A stretch of DNA of 41,831 nucleotides from JBNJGB01 sp051747385 (GTDB lineage: Bacteria > Myxococcota_A > UBA9042 > PHBI01 > JACKFB01), in NCBI GenBank assembly GCA_051747385.1, contig JBNJGB010000047.1, forward strand, positions 1 to 41,831, read 5' to 3'. The translations under genes were made by a program, and so were the position numbers. This document shows, piece by piece, positions 32,591 through 41,052 of the stretch; positions within the stretch are counted from its first letter, which is position 1, and the number at the start of each line of letters is the position of its first letter. Under the pieces are notes generated by a model. That model ran no database searches. It was not told the origin of the DNA and was given only the letters and a program-made list of their open reading frames with translations.

Positions 32591-33667
32591 ATGAGCCGCG
32601 TGGATGTCCACCGTCACCTCGCGCCGGAGCGCACGCGACCCGACATCGAGTGGTCGGTGGCCCTGGGGTCCGGGGAGATCTCGGCCTCCCGCTTCGTGAT
32701 TCACGGCCTGCCGGAGCGGGAGATCGTCGCCTTCCTGGAGGCCCGCGACCACGACGCCGAGGAGGCCCTGCGCACGCTCCGCGAGATCGCCGGCGAGCCC
32801 GCCGCCACGGCCGTGGGCGTCGACGGGCTGCGGACCAAGCTCTACTGGTTCCTCCGGGCGGAGGACCCGCACCTGGTGAGGTTGGATCTGCACCCGGTCC
32901 GCGCGCCGGTCCTGAAGCGCTACGTCCTGCTGTGGCCGGACCGGGCCGAGGACGCCTTCGGGTTGGTGCACCCGGCGCTGCACGAGCACCTCCGCTGGCT
33001 CCTCGACCGGCCGTTCCCGGCCGCCGGGGGCCTGGCGCACCTGTCCATCCTGAGGGGCGAGCCCGAGGCGACGGGCTGTCCCGTCGTCCACGCGAGCCTG
33101 GCGCCGGACCCGGAGGGCCTGCTGGCGCACGACCCGGCCCTGCGTCGGGCGGATCTGGTGCGGGGCCTGCTGGAGCGCCTCTCGCTCGGGCACCACCTGG
33201 AGGTCGTGAGCGAGCGCCTGCTCTCGCCCCCCATGGCCTGGACCTCGTGCGTGACCCTGGGCCTCCGAGTCGAGGAGGAGGTGGGGGCGATCGTCCACGC
33301 GCGCGCCGACCCGGTCGTCCGCGGCGAGCGCGGGATGTCCATCGTCACGCCGGGGCCCTTCGGCGAGTCCACGCGGCCGGTGAGCCTGGCGTTCCGGCTG
33401 GCCGCCCGGCCGGAGGTGGAGTTCCGGCTGGGACACGCGGACCCGCGCGGCGAGGCGGAGGCGGTCGGGGCGTGGCGGCTCGACCACCGGGTCGGGGAGG
33501 AGGCCGCGCCGCCGGATGACGCTGTGCTGGAGACCGGGCGAACCGTGGCCGAGCGCGCCGCTCGGGCCGGGACGCCGCTGCGACCGCTGGCCGCCCTGGC
33601 CGCCCTGCGCGCCGAGGGAGAGGTGGCGTGCGCCGACGTGGCGCTGCAGGACGTCCCCCGGATCTGA
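32591..33667 (+). CDS. protein of unknown function
   Basis: The 358-residue protein has no signal peptide and no membrane segment. I do not recognise a family. It has a mixed alpha/beta look with many Arg, Glu, Leu and Pro residues and His/Trp-rich patches (LRTKLYWFLR, LHPVRAPVLKRYVLLWP, HLRWLLDRPFP). Two stretches, 60-80 and 160-180, are acidic helices. Third-position GC bias and a good upstream promoter support it as real. The ATG at 32591 has only a weak purine stretch (GGGG) upstream. It stands between rsgA and the SGNH-MBOAT cassette, with a gap of about 150 nt to the latter. Confidence 0.6.
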   Translation: MSRVDVHRHLAPERTRPDIEWSVALGSGEISASRFVIHGLPEREIVAFLEARDHDAEEALRTLREIAGEPAATAVGVDGLRTKLYWFLRAEDPHLVRLDLHPVRAPVLKRYVLLWPDRAEDAFGLVHPALHEHLRWLLDRPFPAAGGLAHLSILRGEPEATGCPVVHASLAPDPEGLLAHDPALRRADLVRGLLERLSLGHHLEVVSERLLSPPMAWTSCVTLGLRVEEEVGAIVHARADPVVRGERGMSIVTPGPFGESTRPVSLAFRLAARPEVEFRLGHADPRGEAEAVGAWRLDHRVGEEAAPPDDAVLETGRTVAERAARAGTPLRPLAALAALRAEGEVACADVALQDVPRI

Positions 33668-33779
33668 GCGGCGGCGCCGGGAATGGATCCACGCCGTCCG
33701 GGGTTGTCCGAGCCGGCAGGGGGCCGCCCCTGCCGGCCCGGCGAACCCGGGGGTGAGAGCGAGTCGCGAGCGCCCTTTG

Positions 33780-33808
33780 TTGACGCGGATCCGGGCCCTC
33801 CGGATACT
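33780..33808 (+). promoter_or_regulatory. promoter of the SGNH-MBOAT cassette
   Basis: TTGACG (33780-33785), a 17-bp spacer and GATACT (33803-33808) precede the first SGNH gene. The -10 box ends 7 nt before an in-frame GTG (33816) and 10 nt before the ATG (33819), so the transcript is leaderless or nearly so. Confidence 0.55.
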
Positions 33809-33818
33809 GCGAGGCGTG

Positions 33819-35171
33819 ATGCGAAGGACCTGCTCGACGACCGTGATCCTCCTCCTGGGGCTGCTGACGACCTGGAACGTGGCGGCCGCCGAACCACCGG
33901 CGGAGGAGGCGCCTCCGGAGCCCGTCCTGCCGCCCGAACAGCCGGTCGCGGCCGAGGACCTGGGCGTCCCCACGCCCATCACGGATCCGAACGGTCGGGC
34001 GCTGTCCCACTTCTACGAGAGCCTGAAGGCCACGCAGCGCGGGGAGCAGACGACGCGCGTGGCCGTCTACGGGGCGAGCCACGTGGCGGGCGACTGGTTC
34101 ACGCGCGTCATCCGGCACCGCCTCCAGCGCGTGTTCGGCGACGCGGGGCCCGGCTTCATCGTCCCGTCCCGGCCCTGGAAGGACCACAACCAGCGGGACG
34201 CGAACATCCGCTACTCGCGGAGGGGCTGGGACTACTGGTGGGTCAGCAGCCGCCACAACCGGGACGACGGGCTGTACGGCCTGGCGGGCTGCACGTTCGC
34301 GTCCGCCGCCGACGACGCCTGGTGCGAGGTGTCCACCGCCGAGGTGAGCCCCTACGGCCGCAGCGTGGACCGCGTCGAGGTGTTCTACTGGGAGCAGCCG
34401 GACGGCGGCGACTTCTACGTGACCATCGACGGCGAGCGGCGGGAGCGGATCGACACGGAGGCCGACGAGGCCGGCCCGGGATACGCGCGCTTCGACCTGG
34501 AGGACGGCCCCCACGAGGTCCGCATCCAGCCGCGCGGCGACGGCCTGGTGACCCTGTTCGGAGTCGCCATGGACCGGGATCGCCCCGGCGTCGTGGTGGA
34601 CTCCATGGGCATCAACGGCGCCCGGGCGTCCGCCCAGCTCCACTGGGATCCTCGCCTGTTCGCGGATCACCTGACGCGCCGGGATCCGGACCTCGTCGTC
34701 CTGGCCTACGGCACGAACGCCACCGGCGACGACAACGATCCCATCGAGGACTACGAGAAGCGCCTCGAACTGGTCGTGAACCGGGTCCGCTCCCTGGCGC
34801 CCGCGGCGAGCTGCCTGGTGGTGGGCCCGTCCGACCGGCCCATCGAGGTGGAGGTGGAGGCCGAGGGCTCCGACGAGCCGCAGCCGGCCTTCCTCCCGCG
34901 CCCCCGCCAGGCGCAGGTCATCGCCGCCCAGGAGCGCGTGGCCCATCGATACGGCTGCGGCTACTGGGACTGGGCCGCCGCCATGGGCGGGGACCTCTCC
35001 ATGGTGAAGTGGGTCCACTCCGAGCCTCGCCACGGCGCCCGGGACTACGTGCATCACACCCGGCGCGGCTACGAGCGCATGGCGGATCTCTTCTGGGACG
35101 CCCTCATGGCGTCGTATCGCGACGTGACCGGCTCCACCGCCGTGCTCGAGGCGGCCTCGCCCAAGCGATAG
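33819..35171 (+). CDS. secreted SGNH/GDSL-fold protein, first of the cassette
   Basis: The 450-residue product has a cleavable signal (MRRTCSTTVILLLGLL to about residue 24) and a Pro/Glu-rich spacer. SGNH block I is VYGASHVAGD with Ser87; the Asp of GDS is Ala. Block II Gly264 is in SMGING, block III is YGTN (Asn300), and block V Asp409-x-x-His412 is in ARDYVHH. A beta-rich insertion lies at about 160-255 (RSVDRVEVFYWEQ). It would move or remove acyl groups on a periplasmic polymer. It is paralogous to the SGNH protein at 36766-38316: both share HG/NG-FYESL, RRFGD/RVFGD-x-G-GFI and DRPGVV. The changed block I makes activity uncertain. Start: ATG 33819, or GTG 33816 directly before it. Confidence 0.82.
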   Translation: MRRTCSTTVILLLGLLTTWNVAAAEPPAEEAPPEPVLPPEQPVAAEDLGVPTPITDPNGRALSHFYESLKATQRGEQTTRVAVYGASHVAGDWFTRVIRHRLQRVFGDAGPGFIVPSRPWKDHNQRDANIRYSRRGWDYWWVSSRHNRDDGLYGLAGCTFASAADDAWCEVSTAEVSPYGRSVDRVEVFYWEQPDGGDFYVTIDGERRERIDTEADEAGPGYARFDLEDGPHEVRIQPRGDGLVTLFGVAMDRDRPGVVVDSMGINGARASAQLHWDPRLFADHLTRRDPDLVVLAYGTNATGDDNDPIEDYEKRLELVVNRVRSLAPAASCLVVGPSDRPIEVEVEAEGSDEPQPAFLPRPRQAQVIAAQERVAHRYGCGYWDWAAAMGGDLSMVKWVHSEPRHGARDYVHHTRRGYERMADLFWDALMASYRDVTGSTAVLEAASPKR

Positions 35172-35209
35172 CCCGTGCAGGATCCGGGGGCGCGCGGTTG
35201 AACCCGCTC

Positions 35210-35239
35210 TTGACGCGGCCCGCCGCGCAGCACTAGGAG
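35210..35239 (+). promoter_or_regulatory. possible internal promoter before the MBOAT gene
   Basis: TTGACG (35210-35215) and TAGGAG (35234-35239) are 18 bp apart in the 117-nt gap after the first SGNH gene. The -10 match is modest. Confidence 0.35.
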
Positions 35240-35288
35240 ACCCGCACTCCCGGGTCGCATCCGACGCGGCCGCCGGCGAGGAGCGCGG

Positions 35289-36719
35289 ATGCAGTTCAAC
35301 AGCCTGGAATACGCGATCTTCCTGGTCGCGGTCTTCCTGCTCTACTGGGCCCTGGCCCGGACGAGGCTGCTCCGCGTCGTCTTCCTGCTGGTCGCGAGTT
35401 ACGTCTTCTACGCCGCGTCCAATCCGTGGTTCCTGACGCTCCTGGCCGCCTCCTCGGTGACGGACTACGTCGCCGGTCGCCGGATGACGACCCTGGCCGG
35501 GCTGGACCGGCCCCGCCGGCGGAAGGCCTGGCTCGTCCTGAGCCTCGCGGTCAACCTGGGCCTGCTGGGCGTCTTCAAGTACGCGAACTTCTTCTACGAG
35601 TCCGCGATCGACGTGGCCGTGATGTTCGGCGCGGACTGGACGTACGAGCGGCTGAACATCCTGCTCCCGGCGGGCATCAGCTTCTACACGTTCCAGACGA
35701 TGAGCTACTCCATCGACGTCTACCGGGGGAGGCTCGACGCCGAGCGCAACTTCCTGAAGTTCGCCTTGTTCGTCGGCTACTTCCCCCAGCTCGTGGCGGG
35801 GCCCATCGTCCGCGCGGTCGACTTCCTGCCGCAGATCGGCAAGCGGCCGTTCTTCTCCTCGGAGCAGGCCAGCCGCGCCATGTGGCTCATCGGCATCGGC
35901 CTGTTCAAGAAGGTGGTCATCGCCGACTACCTGGCCGTGAACCTCGTGGACCGCATCTTCGACGCGCCGACCCGCTTCAGCTCCGTGGAGGTCATGCTGG
36001 GCCTCTATGCGTACACCATGCAGGTGTACATGGACTTCTCGGCCTACTCGGACATCGCCATCGGCTCGGCCCTGCTGTTCGGCTTCCACCTGCCGGACAA
36101 CTTCAACCGGCCCTACGTGGCCACCAACATCTCCGACTTCTGGCGCCGCTGGCACATGACCCTGGGGTCCTGGCTCCGCGACTACCTCTACTTCCCCCTG
36201 GGCGGCTCCAAGGGGACGGACCTCCAGACCTACAAGAACCTCTTCGTCACGTTCATCCTCATCGGCCTGTGGCACGGCGCGGCCTGGACGTTCGTGGTCT
36301 ACGGCTTCCTCCACGCCACGGCCATGTGCGTCAACCGCTTCTTCCGTGTGAACGTCCGGAAGCGCGTGAAGCCCACCTTCGGCTGGTGGGGCTGGACGTG
36401 GCGCGTGCTGCTGACGCTGCACTTCGTGGTGCTCGCCCGCATCCTCTTCCGCGCGCAGAGCTTCGGGCACGCCGGCGAGGTCACCATGCAGATCCTGGAG
36501 GGCACGACCCACGTGACGGCCATGACGCCGATCCTCTGGGCGATGCTCGTCGGGACCTATGTCGTACACTGGCTGCCGCGGCGCTACGTGGACGGCATCG
36601 GGGACCTGCTCGGCCGCCTCCCCATGCCCGCGCAGGGCGCGGCCCTGGCCACCGCCGTGCTCCTCATCATGCAGGCGGCCTCCACGGACGTGGTCCCCTT
36701 CATTTACTTCCAGTTCTGA
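35289..36719 (+). CDS. MBOAT membrane O-acyltransferase (AlgI/PatA type)
   Basis: The 476-residue polytopic protein has about 10-11 membrane segments. It carries the MBOAT signatures: PAGISFYTFQTMSYSIDVYRG, PQLVAGPIVRA, MDFSAYSDIAIG, ISDFWRRWHMTLGSWLRDYLYFPLGG and GLWHGAAW with the catalytic His329. AlgI- and PatA-like members pass acetyl (or acyl) groups from a cytoplasmic donor across the inner membrane to a periplasmic SGNH partner. Here two SGNH genes flank it, which supports that role; the acceptor polymer is unknown. GGAG lies upstream of the ATG. Codon use matches neighbours. Confidence 0.93.
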   Translation: MQFNSLEYAIFLVAVFLLYWALARTRLLRVVFLLVASYVFYAASNPWFLTLLAASSVTDYVAGRRMTTLAGLDRPRRRKAWLVLSLAVNLGLLGVFKYANFFYESAIDVAVMFGADWTYERLNILLPAGISFYTFQTMSYSIDVYRGRLDAERNFLKFALFVGYFPQLVAGPIVRAVDFLPQIGKRPFFSSEQASRAMWLIGIGLFKKVVIADYLAVNLVDRIFDAPTRFSSVEVMLGLYAYTMQVYMDFSAYSDIAIGSALLFGFHLPDNFNRPYVATNISDFWRRWHMTLGSWLRDYLYFPLGGSKGTDLQTYKNLFVTFILIGLWHGAAWTFVVYGFLHATAMCVNRFFRVNVRKRVKPTFGWWGWTWRVLLTLHFVVLARILFRAQSFGHAGEVTMQILEGTTHVTAMTPILWAMLVGTYVVHWLPRRYVDGIGDLLGRLPMPAQGAALATAVLLIMQAASTDVVPFIYFQF

Positions 36720-36765
36720 TCCGGAGAATTCGCGCCCGCCCCCCCCGGGCGGTCGTGCCCTCGCC

Positions 36766-38316
36766 ATGGCCACCTTCGAAGAGATCAAGACCTCCGACGC
36801 GGACCAGCCCTGGAGCGGACGCGGGCTCCCGCCGGGCGTGCGCCGGGCCCTGGTCGCCGCCCTCGGCGCCCTGGTCGTGGTCCTGATCCCCTACGCCATC
36901 CCCGGCGCCGAGCGCTTCCGCGTCTGGACGCCGGAGGAGGAGCCTCCCTTCGCCGGCATGTTCCAGCCCGACACGGCCGGCCCGATGGTGGCGGAGGCGG
37001 CCGGCAGCGTGGGCGCGGTCACCGGCCTCGAGGAGGGCGAGATCGAGGCCCTGATGGCCACCGAGGCGCTCCCGGAGGGCGCCGCATCGGCCGTCGAGAC
37101 CGAAGGTGAGCAGCCCGAGGCGGCGCCCGCCGAGGAGTCGTCCCGCGTCGTCGTCCCGGCCGAGACCTGGGAGGGCGTGGAGGTCCTCATCGAGGATCCC
37201 CACGGCGCCATGACGCCGTTCTACGAGTCCCTGGAGCGCACCGCCCTCGACGAGGAGGGGGCCGTCACGCGTATCTCCCACTGGGGTGACTCGGCCATCG
37301 GCGCCGACGGCATGACCTCGGTGACCCGACGGCTGCTCCAGCGCCGGTTCGGCGACTCGGGCCACGGCTTCATCCTCGTGGAGGCCGGGAGCGACTGGTA
37401 CGAGCACAAGGACGTCCGCTGGGAGCGCGAGCACTGGCGCGCCCTGAAGATCATCGACGAGGGCGCGGCGGACGGCCGCTACGGCTTCGGCGGCGTGCAG
37501 GCCATGGGCTACCTGGGCGCGGACGCCCGCTTCGGCACCGTCGACGAGGGGCCGGTGGGCCGCCGGGTGGGGCGCTTCGAGATATTCCACATGCAGGCCC
37601 CGAAGCACGGCGACCTGAAGATCTGGGTCGACGGCGAGGAGCAGGGCGTCCTGCACACGGCGGCCGAGGACAAGCGCGACGCCGTGCACGTGGTCGAGGT
37701 CCCGGACGGCCCGCACCAGCTCCGCCTCCGCGTGGTCGGGGGCGGCCCTGTCCGGCTGTACGGCGTCGTCCTCGAGCGGGATCGCCCGGGCGTGGTGTAC
37801 GACTCCCTCGGCCTGGTGGGCGCCCGTGGCTCGCGGCTCCTGAACGCCGACGCGGAGCACTGGGAGCGCCAGCTCCGCCTCCGGCGGCCGAACCTGATGG
37901 TCCTCATGTACGGAGGCAACGAGTTGGTGGACCGCGACATGGACATGGAGTGGTACCGGGAGAAGTTCACGGCCCTCGTCCGCCGCTTCCGCGACAGCCG
38001 CCCGGACGCCGCCTGCCTCGTGTTGAGCCCCCTGGATCACGGCGAGCGCCACCGCGGCGGCATCCGCTCCGACCCGATGCTCCTGGAGATGATGCCGATC
38101 CAGCGCGAGGTGGCGCTGGCGGAGGGCTGCGCCTGGTACTCGGTCTTCGAGGCCATGGGCGGCGAGGGCGCCATGGGCCGCTGGTTCCGCTCCGAGCCGC
38201 GCCTGGGCTGGGGGGACCTGGCCCACCCGACCCACCACGGCGCCCGGGTCCTGGGCGATCGCTTCTACCGGGCCCTGATGAAGGCCTTCTCGGACTGGCT
38301 GGAGGCCGAGCGGTGA
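36766..38316 (+). CDS. membrane-anchored SGNH/GDSL-fold protein, second of the cassette
   Basis: The 516-residue product has one N-terminal membrane anchor (about 27-45) and then a Pro/Glu/Ala-rich spacer to about 135. The SGNH domain keeps all blocks: GDS (Ser176), Gly349 in DSLGLVG, YGGN (Asn385) and Asp484-x-x-His487 in GDLAHPTHH. A beta-rich insertion at about 240-340 (RRVGRFEIFHMQ, GDLKIWVDG) matches the one in the upstream paralog. It is the likely active O-acetyltransferase or esterase partner of the MBOAT protein, facing the periplasm. It starts 46 nt after the MBOAT stop and its stop overlaps the GNAT start, so the unit is an operon. It resembles PatB/AlgX-like partners in logic, not in close sequence. 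Confidence 0.85.
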   Translation: MATFEEIKTSDADQPWSGRGLPPGVRRALVAALGALVVVLIPYAIPGAERFRVWTPEEEPPFAGMFQPDTAGPMVAEAAGSVGAVTGLEEGEIEALMATEALPEGAASAVETEGEQPEAAPAEESSRVVVPAETWEGVEVLIEDPHGAMTPFYESLERTALDEEGAVTRISHWGDSAIGADGMTSVTRRLLQRRFGDSGHGFILVEAGSDWYEHKDVRWEREHWRALKIIDEGAADGRYGFGGVQAMGYLGADARFGTVDEGPVGRRVGRFEIFHMQAPKHGDLKIWVDGEEQGVLHTAAEDKRDAVHVVEVPDGPHQLRLRVVGGGPVRLYGVVLERDRPGVVYDSLGLVGARGSRLLNADAEHWERQLRLRRPNLMVLMYGGNELVDRDMDMEWYREKFTALVRRFRDSRPDAACLVLSPLDHGERHRGGIRSDPMLLEMMPIQREVALAEGCAWYSVFEAMGGEGAMGRWFRSEPRLGWGDLAHPTHHGARVLGDRFYRALMKAFSDWLEAER

Positions 38317-38759
38317 GCGATCCGGCCCCGGACCTGGTGTTCGTCCGGCGCGGCGAGCCCCTGTACGACGGGGCGCGGACCCTCCGCTTCGAGGTCCTGC
38401 GGCGCCCCCTCGGCTTCGGGCCGGGCTCCGAGGAGTTCGCCCACGAGGACGAGTGCCTGCACCTCGTCGCCGCCGAGGGCGAGCGGGTCGTCGGGTGCGT
38501 CCTGTTCCACCCGGACGGGCAGGGCACCGGCCGCCTCCTCCAGATGGCCGTCGCCGAGGATCGCCGGGGCTCCGGGGTGGGCCGCCGCCTGGTCCGCCAC
38601 CTGGAGGGCCGCCTCGTCCGCGACGGCCGCGTCCGCGTGACGCTCCACGCCCGCGACCACGCCGTGGGCTTCTACGAGAAGCTCGGCTACGAGGTCTACG
38701 GGGAGCCCTTCGAGGAGGTCTCCATCCCCCACCGCCACATGCGGCGGGATCTGCCATAG
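38313..38759 (+). CDS. GNAT-family N-acetyltransferase
   Basis: The 148-residue acetyltransferase has the CoA-binding motif A in LLQMAVAEDRRGSGVGRRLV (RRGSGVG at 84-90) and the C-terminal HARDHAVGFYEKLGYEVYGE segment. A VFVRRGEPLYDGARTLRFEVLR start resembles ElaA-like and small GNAT proteins. It would transfer acetyl from acetyl-CoA to an amine; the substrate is unknown. It begins with GTG at 38313, which overlaps the SGNH stop in GTGA, so it is coupled to the O-acylation cassette. That makes a linked role possible but not shown. Confidence 0.87.
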   Translation: MSDPAPDLVFVRRGEPLYDGARTLRFEVLRRPLGFGPGSEEFAHEDECLHLVAAEGERVVGCVLFHPDGQGTGRLLQMAVAEDRRGSGVGRRLVRHLEGRLVRDGRVRVTLHARDHAVGFYEKLGYEVYGEPFEEVSIPHRHMRRDLP

Positions 38760-38778
38760 GGCTTCCCCTGGTGCTTTC

Positions 38779-38807
38779 TTGCGGGTTCCTGCCCGGCGGT
38801 CTACCCT
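38779..38807 (+). promoter_or_regulatory. promoter of the repeat protease gene
   Basis: TTGCGG (38779-38784) and TACCCT (38802-38807) are 17 bp apart. The start would be near 38814, giving a leader of about 73 nt that contains a GCGCGC-rich stretch and GGGGAAGG before the ATG. Confidence 0.5.
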
Positions 38808-38886
38808 GCAGCGCGCAGCGCGAGGACTGTCGCGGCCGGATGCTCCCGGCCGCGGTCGGCAGGGGCAATCGGGCAGGGGAAGGCCG

Positions 38887-41052
38887 ATGAGTCGTCTGGG
38901 GGTGGTGTCGTGTGCCGTGGCGTCGTTCGCCGCGGCGTGGCTGGTCGCGCACGAGGCGCGGGCGAACCTGTGCAAGCCGCGGAACCTGACGGGGCGGCAC
39001 ACCGACGAGGCGGCGCGCCTGTCGGGGGAGGCGTTCGCGCAGGGGGCGTACCTGGGCGACGCCGACTACAACGCGCGGATCATCGGGTGCAACCGCAAGC
39101 GGGACAACAAGGGCGGCAAGCTGGAGCGGACCATCGCCGCGGACCACGTCTATCCGCAGGACCTGCCGCCGAAGCTCGTGCGCGGGAAGCTCTACTACTA
39201 CGGCAAGTTCTGGGTGCGGTACGGCTACCAGCTCGAGAGGGAGTCGGGCGAGTGGGTGCTGACGGTGCCCATCGACTTCGACCTGCCGCCCCTGAAGCAG
39301 TCCGACAAGCTGGACATCCCCATCGATCTCGCCGACTCGCTCGGGCTGACGGGCACGGGCGACGAGTGCGACCCCGGGGAGCGTGTGCTGCGGGAGGGCG
39401 TGACCTCGGCGACGAAGTCCAGGGACATCGAGCACGGGCACGTCCCGGGCAGCATCGCCCTGAAGGGGGCTGCGTGCCGGTTGGATCGCGACGAGGCGTA
39501 CGGCGGGACCGACCTGACGACCCACTTCATGGAGTACTGGCGGTCGACCATCGAGGCCTACTGGTCGCGCCCCGGGCTGCGCGTGGAGGTGGTCCTCCTG
39601 GACGTGGACACGGTGGACGACGACGTCGCGCGCTCGTTCAAGAAGTTCCGGACCACGTGGAAGGTCAAGCTGAACCACAACCCGGGCGGGCGTCCGACGT
39701 ACCGGGCGGTGGCCTTCAAGCCGCGGGGGCTGTACTCCGGGCTGCCGGTGGAGGTCATCGCGCACGAGTTCGGCCACACCATCGGGTTGGACGACGAGTA
39801 CGCCGACGCGTCGAGCCCTCCGTCCTGGCGGGACTGCGACGCCCTCGGTGGCTCGGACTACTGCATGTGCGACGACGACGACGACCCGACGTACGCGAAG
39901 GGCGTCTACGCGTGGGTCGTCACGCGGCGATACGCCGTGGCCAAGGGGGACCTGCACAACTGCAAGTCGAACGCCGACTGCCCGAGCCGGCACTACTGCG
40001 ACAAGGGCACCCTCACCATCGGCAAGAACACCTGCCGGCCGATGAAGGGGACGTGCGACGCGTGCTCGGCGGACAAGCAGTGCCTCGGCGACCGGATCTG
40101 CAAGGGCAAGCCCGCCGGCAAGTGCATCGTGGAGGCTTCGCGTGACATGGGCGAGGAGTGCTGCCGGAACGCCCAGTGCGCCAGCGGAAGCTGCGACAAG
40201 GACGGGCGCTGCCAGTGCAGGCACAGCGACGACTGCGCCGACGGCGAGTACTGCGACACGGGCACCCTGGGCGTGGGGCGCAACTCCTGCGTGGCCTACA
40301 AGGCGACCTGCGAGGCGTGCTCGGCGGACAAGCAGTGCGCGCCGCCGGAGGTCTGCAAGGGCAAGCCCGCCGGGAAGTGCGTCGAGGAGGACTCCGTGGC
40401 GCTCGGCGAGTCGTGCTGTCGGGACGCCCAGTGCGCGACCGGAGCCTGCTCGGCGGCCGGCGTCTGCCAGTGCAAGGAGGACGACGACTGCGCGAACGGC
40501 GAGTACTGCGACAAGGGCACGCTCGGCGTGGGGCGGAACACGTGCCAGGCCTACAAGGTGAGGTGCGACACGTGCTCGGCGGACAAGCAGTGCGCGCCGC
40601 CGGCGATCTGCAAGGGCAAGCCTGCAGGCAAGTGCGTCGAGGAGGACTCCCGCGACGTGGGACAGACCTGCTGTCGGAACGCCGAGTGCCGCTCCGGAAG
40701 CTGCAACAAGGACGGCGTCTGCCAGTGCAAGGACAACGGCGACTGCCCCGACGGCGAGTACTGCGACACCGGCACGGCGGGCATCGGCCGGAACACCTGC
40801 GTCGACTACAAGGACTCCTGCGAGTCCTGCTCGGCGGACAAGCAGTGCGGGCCGGGCTCGATCTGCAAGGGCAAGCCCGTCGGCAAGTGCATCGACGAGG
40901 GGTCGAAGAGCTATGGCCAGTCCTGCTGCAAGAACGCCCAGTGCAGCTCGGGCAAGTGCCAGGGCGGCGCGTGCACGTGCAAGGACGACGGCGACTGCCC
41001 GGGCAACCAGCGGTGCAAGAAGCCCCTGTTCAAGAAGAACTACTGCGAGTGA
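38887..41052 (+). CDS. secreted HExxH metalloprotease with tandem Cys-rich repeats
   Basis: The 721-residue product has a signal peptide (cleavage near HEARA-NLC, residue 26). The catalytic region extends to about residue 355 and carries HEFGHTIGLDD: His293, Glu294, His297 and Asp303 fit the metzincin-type HExxHxxGxxD zinc site. From about residue 359 four near-identical 84-85-residue units follow, plus a partial fifth, each with about 12-14 cysteines and the invariant CSADKQC and CKGKP-x-GKC motifs. The units look like disulfide-rich modules, perhaps for binding or resisting breakdown outside the cell. No sorting tag is evident at the C-terminus (KKNYCE). GGGGAAGG precedes the ATG. It lies beside structured non-coding DNA and mobile-element fragments. 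The protein substrate is unknown. Confidence 0.85.
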   Translation: MSRLGVVSCAVASFAAAWLVAHEARANLCKPRNLTGRHTDEAARLSGEAFAQGAYLGDADYNARIIGCNRKRDNKGGKLERTIAADHVYPQDLPPKLVRGKLYYYGKFWVRYGYQLERESGEWVLTVPIDFDLPPLKQSDKLDIPIDLADSLGLTGTGDECDPGERVLREGVTSATKSRDIEHGHVPGSIALKGAACRLDRDEAYGGTDLTTHFMEYWRSTIEAYWSRPGLRVEVVLLDVDTVDDDVARSFKKFRTTWKVKLNHNPGGRPTYRAVAFKPRGLYSGLPVEVIAHEFGHTIGLDDEYADASSPPSWRDCDALGGSDYCMCDDDDDPTYAKGVYAWVVTRRYAVAKGDLHNCKSNADCPSRHYCDKGTLTIGKNTCRPMKGTCDACSADKQCLGDRICKGKPAGKCIVEASRDMGEECCRNAQCASGSCDKDGRCQCRHSDDCADGEYCDTGTLGVGRNSCVAYKATCEACSADKQCAPPEVCKGKPAGKCVEEDSVALGESCCRDAQCATGACSAAGVCQCKEDDDCANGEYCDKGTLGVGRNTCQAYKVRCDTCSADKQCAPPAICKGKPAGKCVEEDSRDVGQTCCRNAECRSGSCNKDGVCQCKDNGDCPDGEYCDTGTAGIGRNTCVDYKDSCESCSADKQCGPGSICKGKPVGKCIDEGSKSYGQSCCKNAQCSSGKCQGGACTCKDDGDCPGNQRCKKPLFKKNYCE
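39961..41052 (+). repeat. tandem 255-bp coding repeat (four copies plus a partial fifth)
   Basis: Unit starts at the TGCAAG/TGCAGG codons are at 39961, 40216, 40471, 40726 and 40978, spaced 255, 255, 255 and 252 bp. Copies share long identical stretches, for example TCGGCGGACAAGCAGTGC in each. High identity at the DNA level points to recent duplication, and copy number is likely to vary between strains. Confidence 0.85.

Noticed and set aside
38887..41052. RTX or VWA-type surface repeats in the protease
   Set aside because: There are no GGxGxD nonapeptides and no MIDAS motif; the repeats are cysteine modules.
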